Positions 34,701 through 45,280 of a stretch of 64,000 bases of DNA are shown one piece after another; within the stretch, counting starts at the first letter, position 1; each line of letters begins with the position of its first letter. Below the pieces are notes generated by a model that saw only the letters and a program-made list of their open reading frames with translations, was not told where the DNA came from and made no database searches. Position numbers and translations under genes: made by a program. The stretch comes from Bilabrum cf. latius. Lineage: Eukaryota > Bigyra: Bicosoecida > Bigyra > Bicosoecida. Where the stretch lies: assembly GCA_965178125.1 (NCBI GenBank), contig OZ237735.1, forward strand, positions 2,542,001-2,606,000. Reading direction: 5' to 3'.

Positions 34701-36867
34701 CTCCGGTGACATGCACATCGGACCGGCCGCAGTTCCGATGGTGGTTCCGTCTTCCAAGATCCGGGAAGGTGTGGCCGAGCATAAGAGTTGTGCATGGTGC
34801 GAGTGCTGCTCCTGCGGACCACTGGATAGCCTGCGGTGCACGTGCGTGGTCGTGCGACATGCTACTCGAGGCACGCAAGATGTCGCAGCCGACCAGACGA
34901 AATCCCGAGTGGACGGCTTGATGGTCGAGATCCAGGCTCAGGGACGCTTCAGCGAGCTGTTGGGCGATGAAATCAGTCCGTACATCGCCCGAGCCTCTAG
35001 CCGCCGCAGCGGTCAAACCCCTGGAAGCAACATGTACGCAGCCTCCAGCATGGGGGAACAAGCAGCCGTTTCGTCCAAGCCGCCCGATAGAGTGGCACAA
35101 CGGCTGCACGCCATTTACAATCAACATGTGGATGACGCCAGGCGCAAGCACCAGCCCGAGGCATCCCGGCAACTCGGCCGACAACACGATCCTCACGTTG
35201 ACACAGAACATGGTTCCTTAGTTCATGCCTCCATCGGCGGCCAGGCATACGAAATTAATGCATCCTCTTCTCTCGACGACGGCGTGCATGCCCACGACTC
35301 GGACTCGGACTCGGACTCGGACTCGGACTCGGACTCGGACTTGGAGGGCGATGCGGAAGCGCTCGACGACATGCTGCGGAGGGTAGTGCCAGGTTTCGAC
35401 GGACTCACCGACGGAGAGAAGAACGACTACCGTGGGGCTTACACGATCCTGCTCGCGGCACGCCCAGGGGCCAGTGAGGAAACCACCCTTGAAGGAGTCT
35501 AGGCAGGTGCATCCAAGAGAGGCGCCAGGCCAAGCATGGCAGCGGCCCGACGGTCCGTGCGCAGCCTGCTGGTGGACACTCTGGAGGACGAGGGCATGAG
35601 GGCCGTCATTCGGGGGACGCTGCTCAGCGAGGAGGGAGCTCACACGAAGGCCTGCGTGTACTCCGTCGCGTCCTTTGTGCTGCTGGCCGCAGTCCTTGCG
35701 TTCGTGCTCTGGTTCATCCTGGCGTTCGGGCTAACTAGGGGACGGGCCGTCATCTCGTCGTTCATGGTAACATTCTGGACGTCACAGGCCACCACGCTGA
35801 TCATCACCGAACCTTTGGTTATCTTGCTGGCGCTGGCGTGGGCGCTGACCTTTGGCCCGACGATGAACAAGTTCTTGAACTGGGTGCCGTGCTGCGGGGC
35901 CAAGGACGAGGCTGCCACATTCTCCGGCTCCAGGGTGCTCTCGGGGCGCGTGGAGAACGTGGCAATGCTGCATGCGGTTGGGGCGACTGCGGGGCTGGCT
36001 GGAAGCAATAGCCTACTTGTGTTTTCTAGCACTGCTGCCCTGTCGGCTGCTCTCGCGTCTGATTTTGCTACGTACGGACACGAGAAGGAGAACCGGCGAG
36101 CCAATGGCACCGCTCGTGCCTCTGCCTCCGGAGACGGTAGCGACAGCGGATCCGACGCAGACGCGGCAGCAGTTGGTATTGAGGCTTTGTCCGTGTCGGG
36201 TGGTGGTGAGGACGAGCAAGAGCTCTAGGAGCAGCGGCGCGCTCTGGCCAAACGGCAGCGAATGACCGGCGCGCGCATGGAGCGGCGGCTGCACGACCTG
36301 CTGACGAGAGAGTTTGCGCGGTTTAGATTCCATTCCGCGGTTAAGACGTTGAAGGGTTGCACTGCTCGCATCCGCTCCATCGCCGCAGAGCAGGCTAGAG
36401 ATGGCGAGGACCCGGCAGCAGTGGCAGCCTCGGCGGAGAGCCCCGCAGGGAGTGCCATGCAGGCCAGGAGCAAGCAAAGGGCCAGGGGCAGGCGCGGGAG
36501 TGTTGCAGTCGTGGGTCGGGCGCGGGCGTCACTGCAAGAGGTTCCAGGCTTCGGCGCGACTGAACGCCCGGCGTCGCCTTCCTCCGACCCTGGCGCGACG
36601 TGCGCTGCGGATGCCGACAAGGAGCCGCAGCCGCAGCCCGGCGCGGGTGTCGAGGCGGATGTGGCCACGGTGGGTGCCACATTATCCCTGTAGCAGTTTG
36701 AGCGCGATGCGGGGTTGAGTTCTGAGCGCCGTGCGGCCAGGGCCAAGAAGAGGTTCGCTCGAGCGAGGAAGGTCGAGACGCTCGAAGCTGCTCTTGATGC
36801 TGCGATCGAGAAGCAACGCTCTCGACTGCGTCGTGAGGTGCAAGGAGCTCTTGCAGACGGCTCATAA
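22774..36867 (+). CDS. Giant FG-GAP/REJ/GPS polycystin-1-like receptor
   Basis: Nine exons: 22774-22902, 23201-24451, 24669-24710, 24814-26124, 26344-26385, 26489-27799, 28052-28087, 28176-28283 and 28402-36867, all phase 0; 4231 residues, TAA stop, 26 sense TAGs. The signal-peptide exon ends ...LLLLRFGVLSGAQ. Three near-identical modules of about 390 residues follow, each with five FG-GAP-type Asp loops (GDLDGNGVLDVAIG, GDVDQDGVPDLLVG and so on), joined by Ser/Thr/Pro linkers from tiny exons. The last exon carries a REJ-like region and a canonical GPS at about 2707-2739 (CIFWDE...DGC...CRCSHLTNF). A membrane segment follows near 2776, then polycystin-1-like segments near 3068, 3113, 3831 and 3874 (the last region has TTLIITEPLVILLALAW) and a basic coiled tail. 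I see no PLAT domain after the GPS and no polycystin channel module. It is presumably an autoproteolysed surface or ciliary adhesion receptor. Architecture is seen; role is inferred. Confidence 0.88.
23217..24889 (+). repeat. Tandem FG-GAP module, copy 1
   Basis: First of nearly three direct repeats with a period of 1673-1675 bp. Each unit spans most of an FG-GAP exon, a (TG)n-containing intron, a 42-nt linker exon, a second intron and the start of the next exon. Copy 1 begins at CTGGCTGGGAG after a unique first exon boundary. Confidence 0.97.
24463..24483 (+). repeat. Intronic TG microsatellite (also 26138-26162 and 27812-27842)
   Basis: A (TG)n run sits just inside the 5' end of the intron after each FG-GAP exon. 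Its length differs among the three modules and accounts for the 2-bp difference in repeat period. Confidence 0.8.
24890..26564 (+). repeat. Tandem FG-GAP module, copy 2
   Basis: Nearly identical to copy 1, introns included; differences are scattered single bases (for example GGC to GAC in the first Asp loop) and two extra bases in the intronic TG run. Confidence 0.97.
26565..27882 (+). repeat. Tandem FG-GAP module, copy 3 (partial)
   Basis: The third copy matches to about 27882 and then diverges in the intron; the downstream linker exons (28052-28087, 28176-28283) are unique. It carries more substitutions than copies 1 and 2 show between them, several silent. Confidence 0.95.
35296..35340 (+). 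repeat. (GACTCG)n hexanucleotide repeat encoding Asp-Ser
   Basis: About seven perfect hexamer copies in the cytoplasmic region of the polycystin-like protein, translated as (DS)n followed by DLEGD. An acidic, potentially phosphorylated linker. Confidence 0.9.
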
Positions 36868-37068
36868 CCATATTCTGGTAAGTAAAAACATCTGAAATCA
36901 CGTCTTCGTTCACGTATTCGCGCATGCACCTTGCGATGCAAATGAATCCGCAGTGGTCGCAAACGCCTGACCGGATCCGTTGCAACTTGGTACTTTTACT
37001 TGCTGTTAGGTCCTGCAACGGCCGAGCGAGCGGTGGTTGTCACTTACTGTGCTGTACTTTGTTCTGCA

Positions 37069-39378
37069 ATGGGCTGCGGTGCGAGCTCATCAATCATTCC
37101 AGACAGCAAGAAAAGGCAACAACGCAGACAGGAAAGCGCGTCCCGCATTCGTGCTCATATCCCATCGAGCTAGGCCGGTGCCTTCGCCGCTAGATTTGAA
37201 ATGGGGCGAATCCTCGGTAAAGGTGGATTTGCCGAGGTTCGCGAGGTCACTGAAATCAAGAGCGGCAAGCGGTTTGCCGTCAAAGTGCTCTCGAAGCTTG
37301 CAGCCATAGAGAGATCTCCCGACCCAAACGTGTCGTTAATCAACCTGCAAAGGACACATGCTGCATCCAGCGAAACTGGCAGCTCCCAAGGCGGTAGGAG
37401 AGGAGGATATGGAATGTCTGAACGCGACTTGGAGCTCATTGCGAATGAGGTTGGACTGCTCAAGGCACTCGCTGGCTCGCGGTACGTGGTCCGGCTTCAC
37501 GATGTAGTAGCTGATTTAGGCAATATATACTTGGTAATGGAGCTCTGCAGGGGCGGGGAACTCATGAAAGTGATCAGCTAGAGCAGGCGCATGACGGAAC
37601 GGGCGGCTGCATCGATATTCCGACAAATAGCCCGTGCTGTTGCCGACTGCCACGCTCTTAATATAGCACACAGAGACATCAAGCTGGAGAATGTCCTGAT
37701 CGCATAGCCTGTGGACCCCTCGTTCTTTCGTGCGTCAGGGGACGAAGTCGAGCGGCTTTGTCCAGACCTGCGGGTTTGCGACTTCGGGCTGGCCGTACGA
37801 ACCAGGCCCGACCGGCCCATGCGAGCAATGGTAGGCAGCGCATACTACACGGCGCCTGAGATAGTCAACCGAGAGGGATACTCCCTTGCTGTTGATGTCT
37901 GGTCGCTTGGAGCGGCCTTGTTCTTGCTGCTCTCTGGTCGCGTGCCCTTCGGCCAAGGCGCGAAGAAGAAGGCACAAGTGTATGAGGCCATAAGAAAAGA
38001 ACCCCTTCGGCTTACAGGTTCTGCATGGGAGCGCGTTTCGGCATCTGCCAAGGAGCTGGTCGCCGGCATGCTCGAGCGGGAGCCGAGCAAGCGATACACG
38101 ATCGAGCAAGTGCTCGAGCACCCCTGGCTGCAGGTCGGAACCGCGACCAGCGCAAGCGACGGCGAGCTGGACACTGGGGTGCTGCAGCGCCTGCAGAAAT
38201 TTGATGCGCGCAACCGGTTTCAGCGCAAGGCCCTCAGGCTTGTGGCCTCGAGCCTCTCCGCGGAGGACGTGCAGCGGCTCCGCAAGACGTTCGTCGAAAT
38301 GGACTCGGACGGGTCCGGCAGCGTCTCGTACGCAGAGCTTAGCGCTGCGCTGCGCCAAGCGGGGCTGCCGGACGAGGACATCGGCAAGCTGGCCGAGGCC
38401 TTGGACGAGGACGGTGACGGTCAGATTTCGTACGACGAGTTCATGGCCGTGGCGGCGCAAGAGCAGGTGAGCTTAGGTCAATCGGGTGCAATGCATTGCA
38501 GCTCGGTGCAATGCGTGCTTGCGCGGGTGTCCCTCCTGTCACCATCAGTCCAACGCACACCGTGTTCTGGCTCGTGTTGTCGCTGCTCGCTGCGATGCTG
38601 CGGACCGCAATGCTGGCAGTGCAATGCACGAGCTGCATGCCACACCACACCCCGAGCCTGCATTATTCTAATCCCATCACTATCATTCGCTTCCCTCTCT
38701 ATGATGCCGATGCCGCAGATGATCAACCACCAGAACAACATCTGGTGGGCCTTCTGCCAGTACGACGTGAACGGCGATGGCGTGCTGGGGATCGACGAGC
38801 TGAGGGAGGTGCTCAAGGGGGAGCCTGAGGAGAAGGTGCAGGCGTATCTCCACGAGGTGGACAGGGACGGGGACGGGAGGGTCAGCTACGTGGAGTTCTT
38901 GAAGATGCTGCTGCCGGGGGACGTCAAGTATCGGTTGAGCGCGGCATCGGGCGCGGAGGCGGTCGATCTGGAGTCGCCAGATTCGGGAGGCGCTTCTAGT
39001 GGCAGAGAATCGGGGGGGTCTGCCAGCGGGTCTGGTGGGGCCAGCCCGGGCGGTGCTGCTGGTGCTGCTGGTGCTGCTGGTGCGAGTGCAGGGGGCGAGG
39101 ACGAGATACCCGGGGGCTCTGCGCTGGCGGCGATGCTCCGTGCGCAGGCCAGTAGCGGGGGGGTGGCGAAGGGTGGAGCCGAGGTGGGGGGCAGCCTGAG
39201 GGTGCGCCGTAGCAGGAGTGGAAGCGGCATTGGCAGCGAGGCGGAGAGGGCGAGGAAGGGCGGGGGCGAGCTGCGGTCGCCAGAGGCTGGCAGTAATGAC
39301 GACCCTACGATGAGCGTGCCAGCCAGGGAGCTATCGTAGAGCGATATTGCCAGGCATGGCGGCACGGGTGGGTCTTGA
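37069..39378 (+). CDS. Calcium-dependent protein kinase (CDPK)
   Basis: Exons 37069-38466 and 38719-39378 with a 252-nt GTGAGC...CAG intron, phase 0; 685 residues, TGA stop. The N-terminus MGCGASSS is a classical myristoylation/palmitoylation signal. Sense TAGs at 37171, 37579, 37705 and 39337 fall between that signal and the kinase, twice within the kinase, and near the C-terminus. Kinase landmarks in order: GKGGFAEV (residue 49), FAVKVL, ELCRGGEL, HRDIKLENVL (201), CDFGLAV, GSAYYTAPEIV, DVWSLGAALFLLLSGRVPF. After the junction region come four EF-hands (MDSDGSGSVSYAE, LDEDGDGQISYDE, YDVNGDGVLGIDE, VDRDGDGRVSYVE), two on each side of the intron. It is a membrane-tethered Ca2+-activated Ser/Thr kinase, as in plants and alveolates. 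A Gly/Ala/Ser-rich tail is unusual. The intron keeps frame, so it also reads open; the EF-hand spacing supports splicing. Confidence 0.95.
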
Positions 39379-39469
39379 GTGCGACTTGGGCCTTGTCGTG
39401 CGCTGCACCTGCGTCGAGCAATTCTTCAGCTGCCCTTTTAAGCCCATTACAAAAGACATTGCTGTCAAA

Positions 39470-40055
39470 ATGGCCATGAGATCGAATGTGTTGTCAATGT
39501 ATCGCCGTATGCTTCGGGTGGCATCCAGGCTAGGCGATAAGGATAGGACGAAAGCCGAGCGGAAAATCCGAGACGGGTTCCGGCGGTGGAGTGGCGTCCG
39601 CGAGGCTGACACGTGAGATTTTGATTGCAATCGAGTGCAGGCAGCATGCAGTAGGATAGCATTTCTCATCCAGCCTCTGTAGCCTGCATTTTCCGCTGCA
39701 AGAACGCAGAGTAACACAGCTCTTGGAGGATGCCCAGAGGAAGATTGCTGTGATGCACATGAAGACACCAAAGTGGAGAAGACACCCCGAGGAAGAGAAG
39801 CGGGAGATATCAGAAGCACTTGCAAAGTATGCTGACGATGGCACACAGCGATAGGCCACTGGATCGACAACTTACGTGGCAAAGGATGGCAAGCTCGTGG
39901 GCGGCAAGGCTGCGATTCAGCAGAAGGCGCGTTACAGCAACTGGGGGATGGACAACTTAGATCCTGAAGATATTTCGAGGCATAAGCGGAACCTTAGACG
40001 ATTCTAGTTCTTGGACCGACCCGGCGGGCCGCCAAAATCACCGTTTTTGAGCTGA
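39470..40055 (+). CDS. LYR-motif (Complex1_LYR-like) protein, probably mitochondrial
   Basis: Two exons, 39470-39612 and 39710-40055, with a 97-nt GTGAGA...CAG intron; 162 residues, TGA stop. Two sense TAGs lie in exon 2 (after GDDGTQR-like DDGTQR and after NLRRF). The start ATG (MAMRSNVLSMYRRMLR) puts a variant LYR motif (MYR) at the N-terminus, followed by RKIRDGFRR and, after the junction, VTQLLEDAQRKIAVM, the helical pattern of small LYR proteins. These act as adaptors for respiratory-complex assembly and Fe-S cluster delivery with acyl carrier protein. The C-terminal extension (GKLVGGKAAIQQKARYSNWG) is not part of the domain. Which LYRM member it is cannot be decided. It starts only 91 bp after the CDPK stop on the same strand. 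Confidence 0.72.
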
Positions 40056-40131
40056 ACCAGCCTGCCGGCATGCCGAGTTGAACAGATATACGTCATGTCT
40101 AGCCATGTGTTTAGATCATGCAAGCGCATAG

Positions 40132-42516
40132 TCACCCAAGCCTCGGTCTCTTCGCGCCCGGTGCAGACGGCAGCTTTCCCACCTCTTCCCCCGCCTCCCT
40201 CTTCCTCTTCATGATGGCCTCGATCTGCACCACCTGCCGGTCCAGCTGCCGCTCCCGCTTCTTCGCCTGCTTTGCCTCTTCCTTTGCCCGTGCCACTGCA
40301 CCCCCTTGGCTACCGCTGCCTTCGCCAGCAGCACCGGCAGCAGCGCTCTTCCCGCCGCCCTTCTCCTCGTCGCTGTCGTAGGCCTCTCCCAGCCCCGCGC
40401 CCAGGTCCCCCTCCTCCTCGGCGACACCGAGGTCCTCGCCCACGCCCACGGACGACAGACCCTTGAGGCGAAAGGCTGCGCCACCCGTCGCGACCCCCGC
40501 ACTCGTCACACGGGTACCGTCTTCACCCCCATCCTCCGTGTCGATCAGGTCCAGCTGGGCCTCCAGGCCGCCCTCCGGCCCGGCGAACCACCCGCGGCGC
40601 CGCGCTGCCACTCCTGCTGCCGAAGATGGGGGCACAGCCGCAGCTGTGGATGCACTGGATGGTCCCGACGAGGCCATGGGTTGCCCCCCGGCAGGTTGCG
40701 ACTCGAAGCCAGCTGTGTCCCCGTCAGCAGCGGCCTGCGCCTTGCTCTGGCTTCGCCTTGCTGCCTCCTCCAGCACGGCCGAAGTATCGTAGTCGCCTGC
40801 ATCTGCAAATATGTCTTCATCATCATCATCATCGCCATCATCCTCGTCTTTGGACTCTACTGCGGCTGCCGCGGAAGAGCCGCCTGACATTGGCGTCCTC
40901 CCAGCAGCCGATGGTCTGCCTGCTGCACCTGTGACGTGCTTCCCGGTCGCCGCATCGGCATCGAGTTCCAGAGACAGGCCCCGAGACACACCGCCGGGAC
41001 CAACCGGGGTCTTCTCTCCCTTGTTCCTCAAGATTCCCCGAGCAGGTGCTCGCTACGCAGACGCAGACGCAGCTGTCCACCCACTGGCACCGGCCATGTC
41101 GGCAGGCTCAAACATGGCGGCAGCCGATGCGCCTGCCACAGCCGCACGGCCGATGGCACCCTCCTTCCCTGTTTCCCGCTCTCCAAATACGACAGCCCGC
41201 TCCTCTCCGAAGCCCACCGCCCCCACCACCCCGGAGCCCACACCTGGGGACCGACTTCTCTCCGCTGTATCGGCTCGAGCTTGTTCCCTAGCTTGTTCCC
41301 TGGCCCGCTTGCGTCTCCTTCGCAGCCTCCTCAGCCCCTCTTCGCCCTGCCCCGCCGCCTCGCACGTTTCCTTGAGCAGCAGTCTCAGTCCCTCGGGCAG
41401 GCGGCACCCGATGAGGTCGTCCGTGGAGGGGCAGTCCTCGGCCGCGCGACGGGTCATCCGGGGGAGGGCAGCGAGGGCTGCCTGCATGGAGGCCCCGTGC
41501 AGGATGCGCGCCTCTGCCTCTGCCTCTGCTCCTGCTCCTGCATTCCCCGGGGCACCAGCAGCTCTAGAAGCAGGGGCGCCGCTGCTGGCAGCCTCCCGCT
41601 TGGCAGCGGACCTGCCAGCCTTGTATGCGGCGGCGGCCGCGCGGCCTGCCTGGGATGGCGAGGTCAGCTTGAAGGAGTAGGAGGTGCGCCACGGCAAGAA
41701 GTGCAGCTGGGAGCCTCCGGTCGGTGCCCCCGAGCTGCTCATCGCACTGCGGTGCAGGGCTAGGTCTCGGCGCTGCTGCACGGCTGCCAGGAGTGACGGC
41801 TGCGAGAGTTCCGAAGGCACCTCCGGCGAGACAGATCGCAGCTCGCTGCAGTATGCAGACAAGAGAGCAGGGTCCTAAAGTGGAGGCACGACGGGCAGGT
41901 GGACAGCGGCGGCGAGGCTCTCCATGTCAGTGCGATCCTGGTCGTCCAGGGCCGCGGCCGACCCTGGCAGCCTGGGCACAAGGTTCACGTAGCGCCTCGC
42001 TGAGATGCCCCCAGTCGGTAGCAAAGCATCGCTCGACTGCAACAAGTGCAAAAGAGAGGCAGCTATATGGCTCTTTGGTGCCAGGCGTTGGGGAGGGGGA
42101 CGCCGGGCGGCCTTCTCCTGCTCTAATGCGGACGACTTCGATCGCTCATGTGCCAGCTGTTGCCTGGTCTGCTCAACTAGGCCAAAATCGATGCCAGATG
42201 CAATGGCAGCCTCCGTTTGGGACCCTTGCTGCATCGCAGACAGCTACAGCGGCTTCTACTCGTCGTTCCCTTCGTTGGGCTCGTCTCCCTGTTCAGCTTT
42301 TCGCCTTTCAGCCGCCCGGTCCCTATAGTTTGATGCTGCAGAGTCTACGGTCCGGCTTGACGCATGGCGCCGCTGCCTTGCTTGTTTCTTTGGGGCCTTC
42401 TTCGCCACTGGCTACGGGGCTGCTTTGGGCTGCTTGGATTTCTTGCCACCCATGCGGCCTTCGGCTGGAACAGATGCCAGCATACTGCGGAAAAATTCCT
42501 AATCATGCCCACTCAT
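40132..42516 (-). CDS. IK: IK/RED-family pre-mRNA splicing factor
   Basis: A single exon on the minus strand, 794 residues, TGA stop; sense TAGs at 42499, 42412, 42256, 42244, 41875 and 41053. The start MSGHD-TAG-EFFRSML resembles the NEDFRKLL opening of RED. RED landmarks follow in order: NYRDRAAERR (human YRDRAKERR), GIDFGLVEQTRQQLAHE (GLDFALLQKVRAEI), LHFLPWRTSYSF, EDIFADAGDY (IFEDIGDY), and the C-terminus RQLDRQVVQIEAIMKRKRE...KRPRLG (human LDRQWKKISAIIEKRKK...KRPKY). RED joins the B-complex spliceosome with SMU1. The RE/RD dipeptide tract of the animal protein is replaced by Ala/Gly/Ser-rich acidic sequence. It converges on the LYR gene with 76 bp between stops. Assignment is strong because the termini match. 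Confidence 0.92.
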
Positions 42517-42662
42517 TGTACCACGATCAGTTAGTGTAGAGTCGGTTGACGAAAATTGCATGCGAATTCAGCAATGCGTCCGCTCGTCACGGCATTCAGA
42601 TCAGATTCCTTTGCCTGGATTGCGAGCTGCTAGCTGCAGTTTTTTTCGATCAACGTTACCGA

Positions 42663-45099
42663 TCAGTCTTCCATCGCAGCCTAATCAGCCGCCCCGCCGG
42701 CGGCAGCCCCGCCTTCCCCGCTGCCCTCCGCAGACGCCTCCGCGCCCGCCTCCTCCGCTGCGCTGGCCTCTGCCGCCGCTGCCTTCTCCTTGGCCTTGGC
42801 AGCGCGCCGCGCCGCCGCCTGGGCCTGCTTTGCCAGCTTCTTTGCCGCCTCTTCCTCCCTGCGCCGTGCGGCCGCCAGCATGACCTCTTTGTTGATGAGG
42901 TGAGTCGTCCGCTCCACCTTGCCTAGCAGCGTGCTTAGGTCAGCGCTCCAGTCGGACAGCCGCTCCGCAGCGGTCCTCGGGGCAGCAAATGTCACCACAC
43001 CCGAGGGCCGGTCGATCCGGGCGTGCAAGTCACCGCCGCTCACCATGGCACCAAGCTCGGCCTCGAGGGGCTCCACTGGCACGCCGAGCAGCTCGGACGC
43101 CCGCAGGAGACCGACCCGCTGGTAGTACTTTGCCAGCACCCTCAGGTTGTGCTGGCACACCCTCTTCTTCAGCAATCGCCACAGCGTGGGGCCCTCTGTC
43201 GTCGTGGCAGCACCCCCTGTCCAGCCCGCCGCGTCCCCCAGAGGCTCGTGCTCCTCCTTTCCAGCGTCGTCGTCATCCGTCTCCATCGCCTTGCTTTCGC
43301 CTGCGCCGGCACCGGCACCGGCGCCAGAGGATGCCGCAGTGGATCTGCCGCCACCCGCCGCACGCACAGCTGCATCATCTGGAGCGGGCACCAGCATGGG
43401 ATGCGCGGACAGGACGGGCACCTTTTCGTCGTACTCCGGTCCCCCGGGGATCGTGGCATCAGTCTCCTCGGGCTCCTCCTCCTCCTCCTCCTCCCCGTCC
43501 TTCTTCTCCTCTTCAGCCGCTCCCTTCTTCCCTTTGCCCTTGGCAGCTGCGCCCTTGCCGCCCTCCGTTGCATCGCCATCGTCATCGTCTCCATCGTCCT
43601 CCATGGCTGCCGCGCCACCAGCGGCGGCACCTGCAGGGGCCGGGGGCTCCGGCTTGGCATAGTCGTTGGACGAGAAGCTGTCGGCCGCCTTGCCCGCAGC
43701 CTCCGAATCGAAATCGGACGACTCTCCGTCCAGGGGCCACGCGATCAGCTCGCTCCCCGTGAGCTGCCTCAGCAGGGAGTGGTACCTGCCCAGCCGCTTG
43801 AGCCGCTTGGAGCGGAGCAGCGAGTGCATGAGCACCTCTGCCTCCTCATCGTAGGGACTCAGGGCAGCGGAGAGGGCTGCCCTGGCCATGGCATCTCTCC
43901 ACCTGACGGGGTCGTTCTTCACAGCGGGCACGGCGAGGATGGCGGTGTAGTCCTGTGCCATCTCGAGGGTCTGCTTCCTGTGCCTGTGCAGGCGGATGAG
44001 CAGGTCCCGGTGCCTCAGCTGCAGGTCGGCAAGCTCGGGGCTGCCGATGATCTTGTCGCTGATCTTGTTCGCGATGATGCCCATCCTCACGTAGTCGCGC
44101 TGCCGGTGCGTCAGACGCACCTGCTCCAAGATAAAGTCGGCCTTCTCTCGCGCCGCCATGCTGCCGTACGTCTCCACCGAGACCTCTTGCAGGGTGCTGG
44201 AGGCCTCGTCGAGGCGGCCGTCTGCCTCCAGTACCTCTGCAAGGGATTTCGTGAGGCGTGCGCGCTCCACCTCGACGAACATCCTGCCCTCTGTGACCGA
44301 GCGCAAGGCGGTGATGAGATCCACGCGCACCTGCTTGGGCGCGAGCGGGGTGTTCGTTTTCTCGCGGGCTTCCATGTCTTGGCATACCGTCCAGCACCTC
44401 TATGTCATGTCTGAAATGGCCTGCGGTCCAAATGGGGTGAGAAGCAGCTCTGGGGCGCTCGCAATGCAAGCAACTACATTTGAAGCAATACTGCGCTACG
44501 CAACAGCTCGGTGTACGCAGCAGCTTTGGTGCGATCCGCTGCAGGTTGCCTCACCTGCTTGAGCTAGCCTCGTTTCTTTGCCAAAAGCTGGACGGTGGCA
44601 GTCAATTCTTTGTAGTCGTTGGCTGCAATGCATGCATCCAGCAGCGCCACGCAAACCCGAGCCGTGGCAAAGCTGTCTCCTGCCTGCGATCGCGACAAGT
44701 CACAGTGCATCCATGATATCAAATGCATAGTTATCAAATCGTGGCACCGGTGTAATACGCATCATGCGCGTCTGGCATGCCCTCCATCCCAAAAGGCCAC
44801 TCACTTGCCTAGTTTTCTTTTCAAGCACCTGTCCAGCTTCCAATGCATCAGCAAGCTTACCAGACTGCAACGAGGTGAGATTTTATCCATCTTATCAAGT
44901 ATAGAGGCAGTGCTGCAAAGCATATTACAGAGCGGTGGAGCAAACGGACGATCCAATGATGCTTGCTCACCCTGGCATCTTGCATAATGGTTGGGACGAG
45001 CTCGTCGATCTCAGGAGTGAAATCGTGCTTCTTCTTGTTCGATTCGCTTTCGTCGGGGAATCCCATTGAGGACTCGGGCTCTTTGCTTTCGGACGCCAT
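42663..45099 (-). CDS. PSMD12: 26S proteasome regulatory subunit Rpn5/PSMD12
   Basis: Four phase-0 exons, 45099-44971, 44864-44805, 44683-44555 and 44420-42663; 691 residues, TGA stop. Exon products line up with human PSMD12 in order: MASESKEPE...DFTPEIDELVP; KLADALEAGQVLEKKTRQ; ARVCVALLDACIAANDYKEL then LLAKKRG-TAG-LKQ; AISDMT-TAG-RCW; then ITALRSVTEGRMFVEVERARLTK, LQEVSVETYGSM, and a C-terminal PCI domain ending DWSADLSTLLGKVERTTHL. The two TAGs at 44566-44564 and 44402-44400 align with Gln in human KRRSQLKQ and MVQQC. Rpn5 is a PCI scaffold of the 19S lid, needed for lid assembly and Rpn11 placement. An acidic Gly/Ala/Glu-rich insertion of roughly 150 residues separates the helical repeats from the PCI domain. 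A third TAG lies seven codons before the stop. Confidence 0.96.
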
Positions 45100-45280
45100 G
45101 GTTCTTGACAATCCAAGTGGGCTGTTCGATGCCGTCGATTGGTATCCAAGTGCACCTTACAAAAGAACCCCCAAGATTTTTTTGTTAATGTCGGGCCACG
45201 AGCATGTGATGGATAGCAAATGACCAATAGCAGCAAGTGAATTATTTGTTGGTTTAGAACACGCAAGCTAGACTGGTGCC

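Noticed and set aside
34060-35211. A 383-residue minus-strand open frame
   Set aside because: Antisense to the long last exon of the polycystin-like gene; composition is that of a shadow.
43023-44414. A 463-residue plus-strand open frame
   Set aside because: Antisense of PSMD12, which is confirmed by four matching exons.
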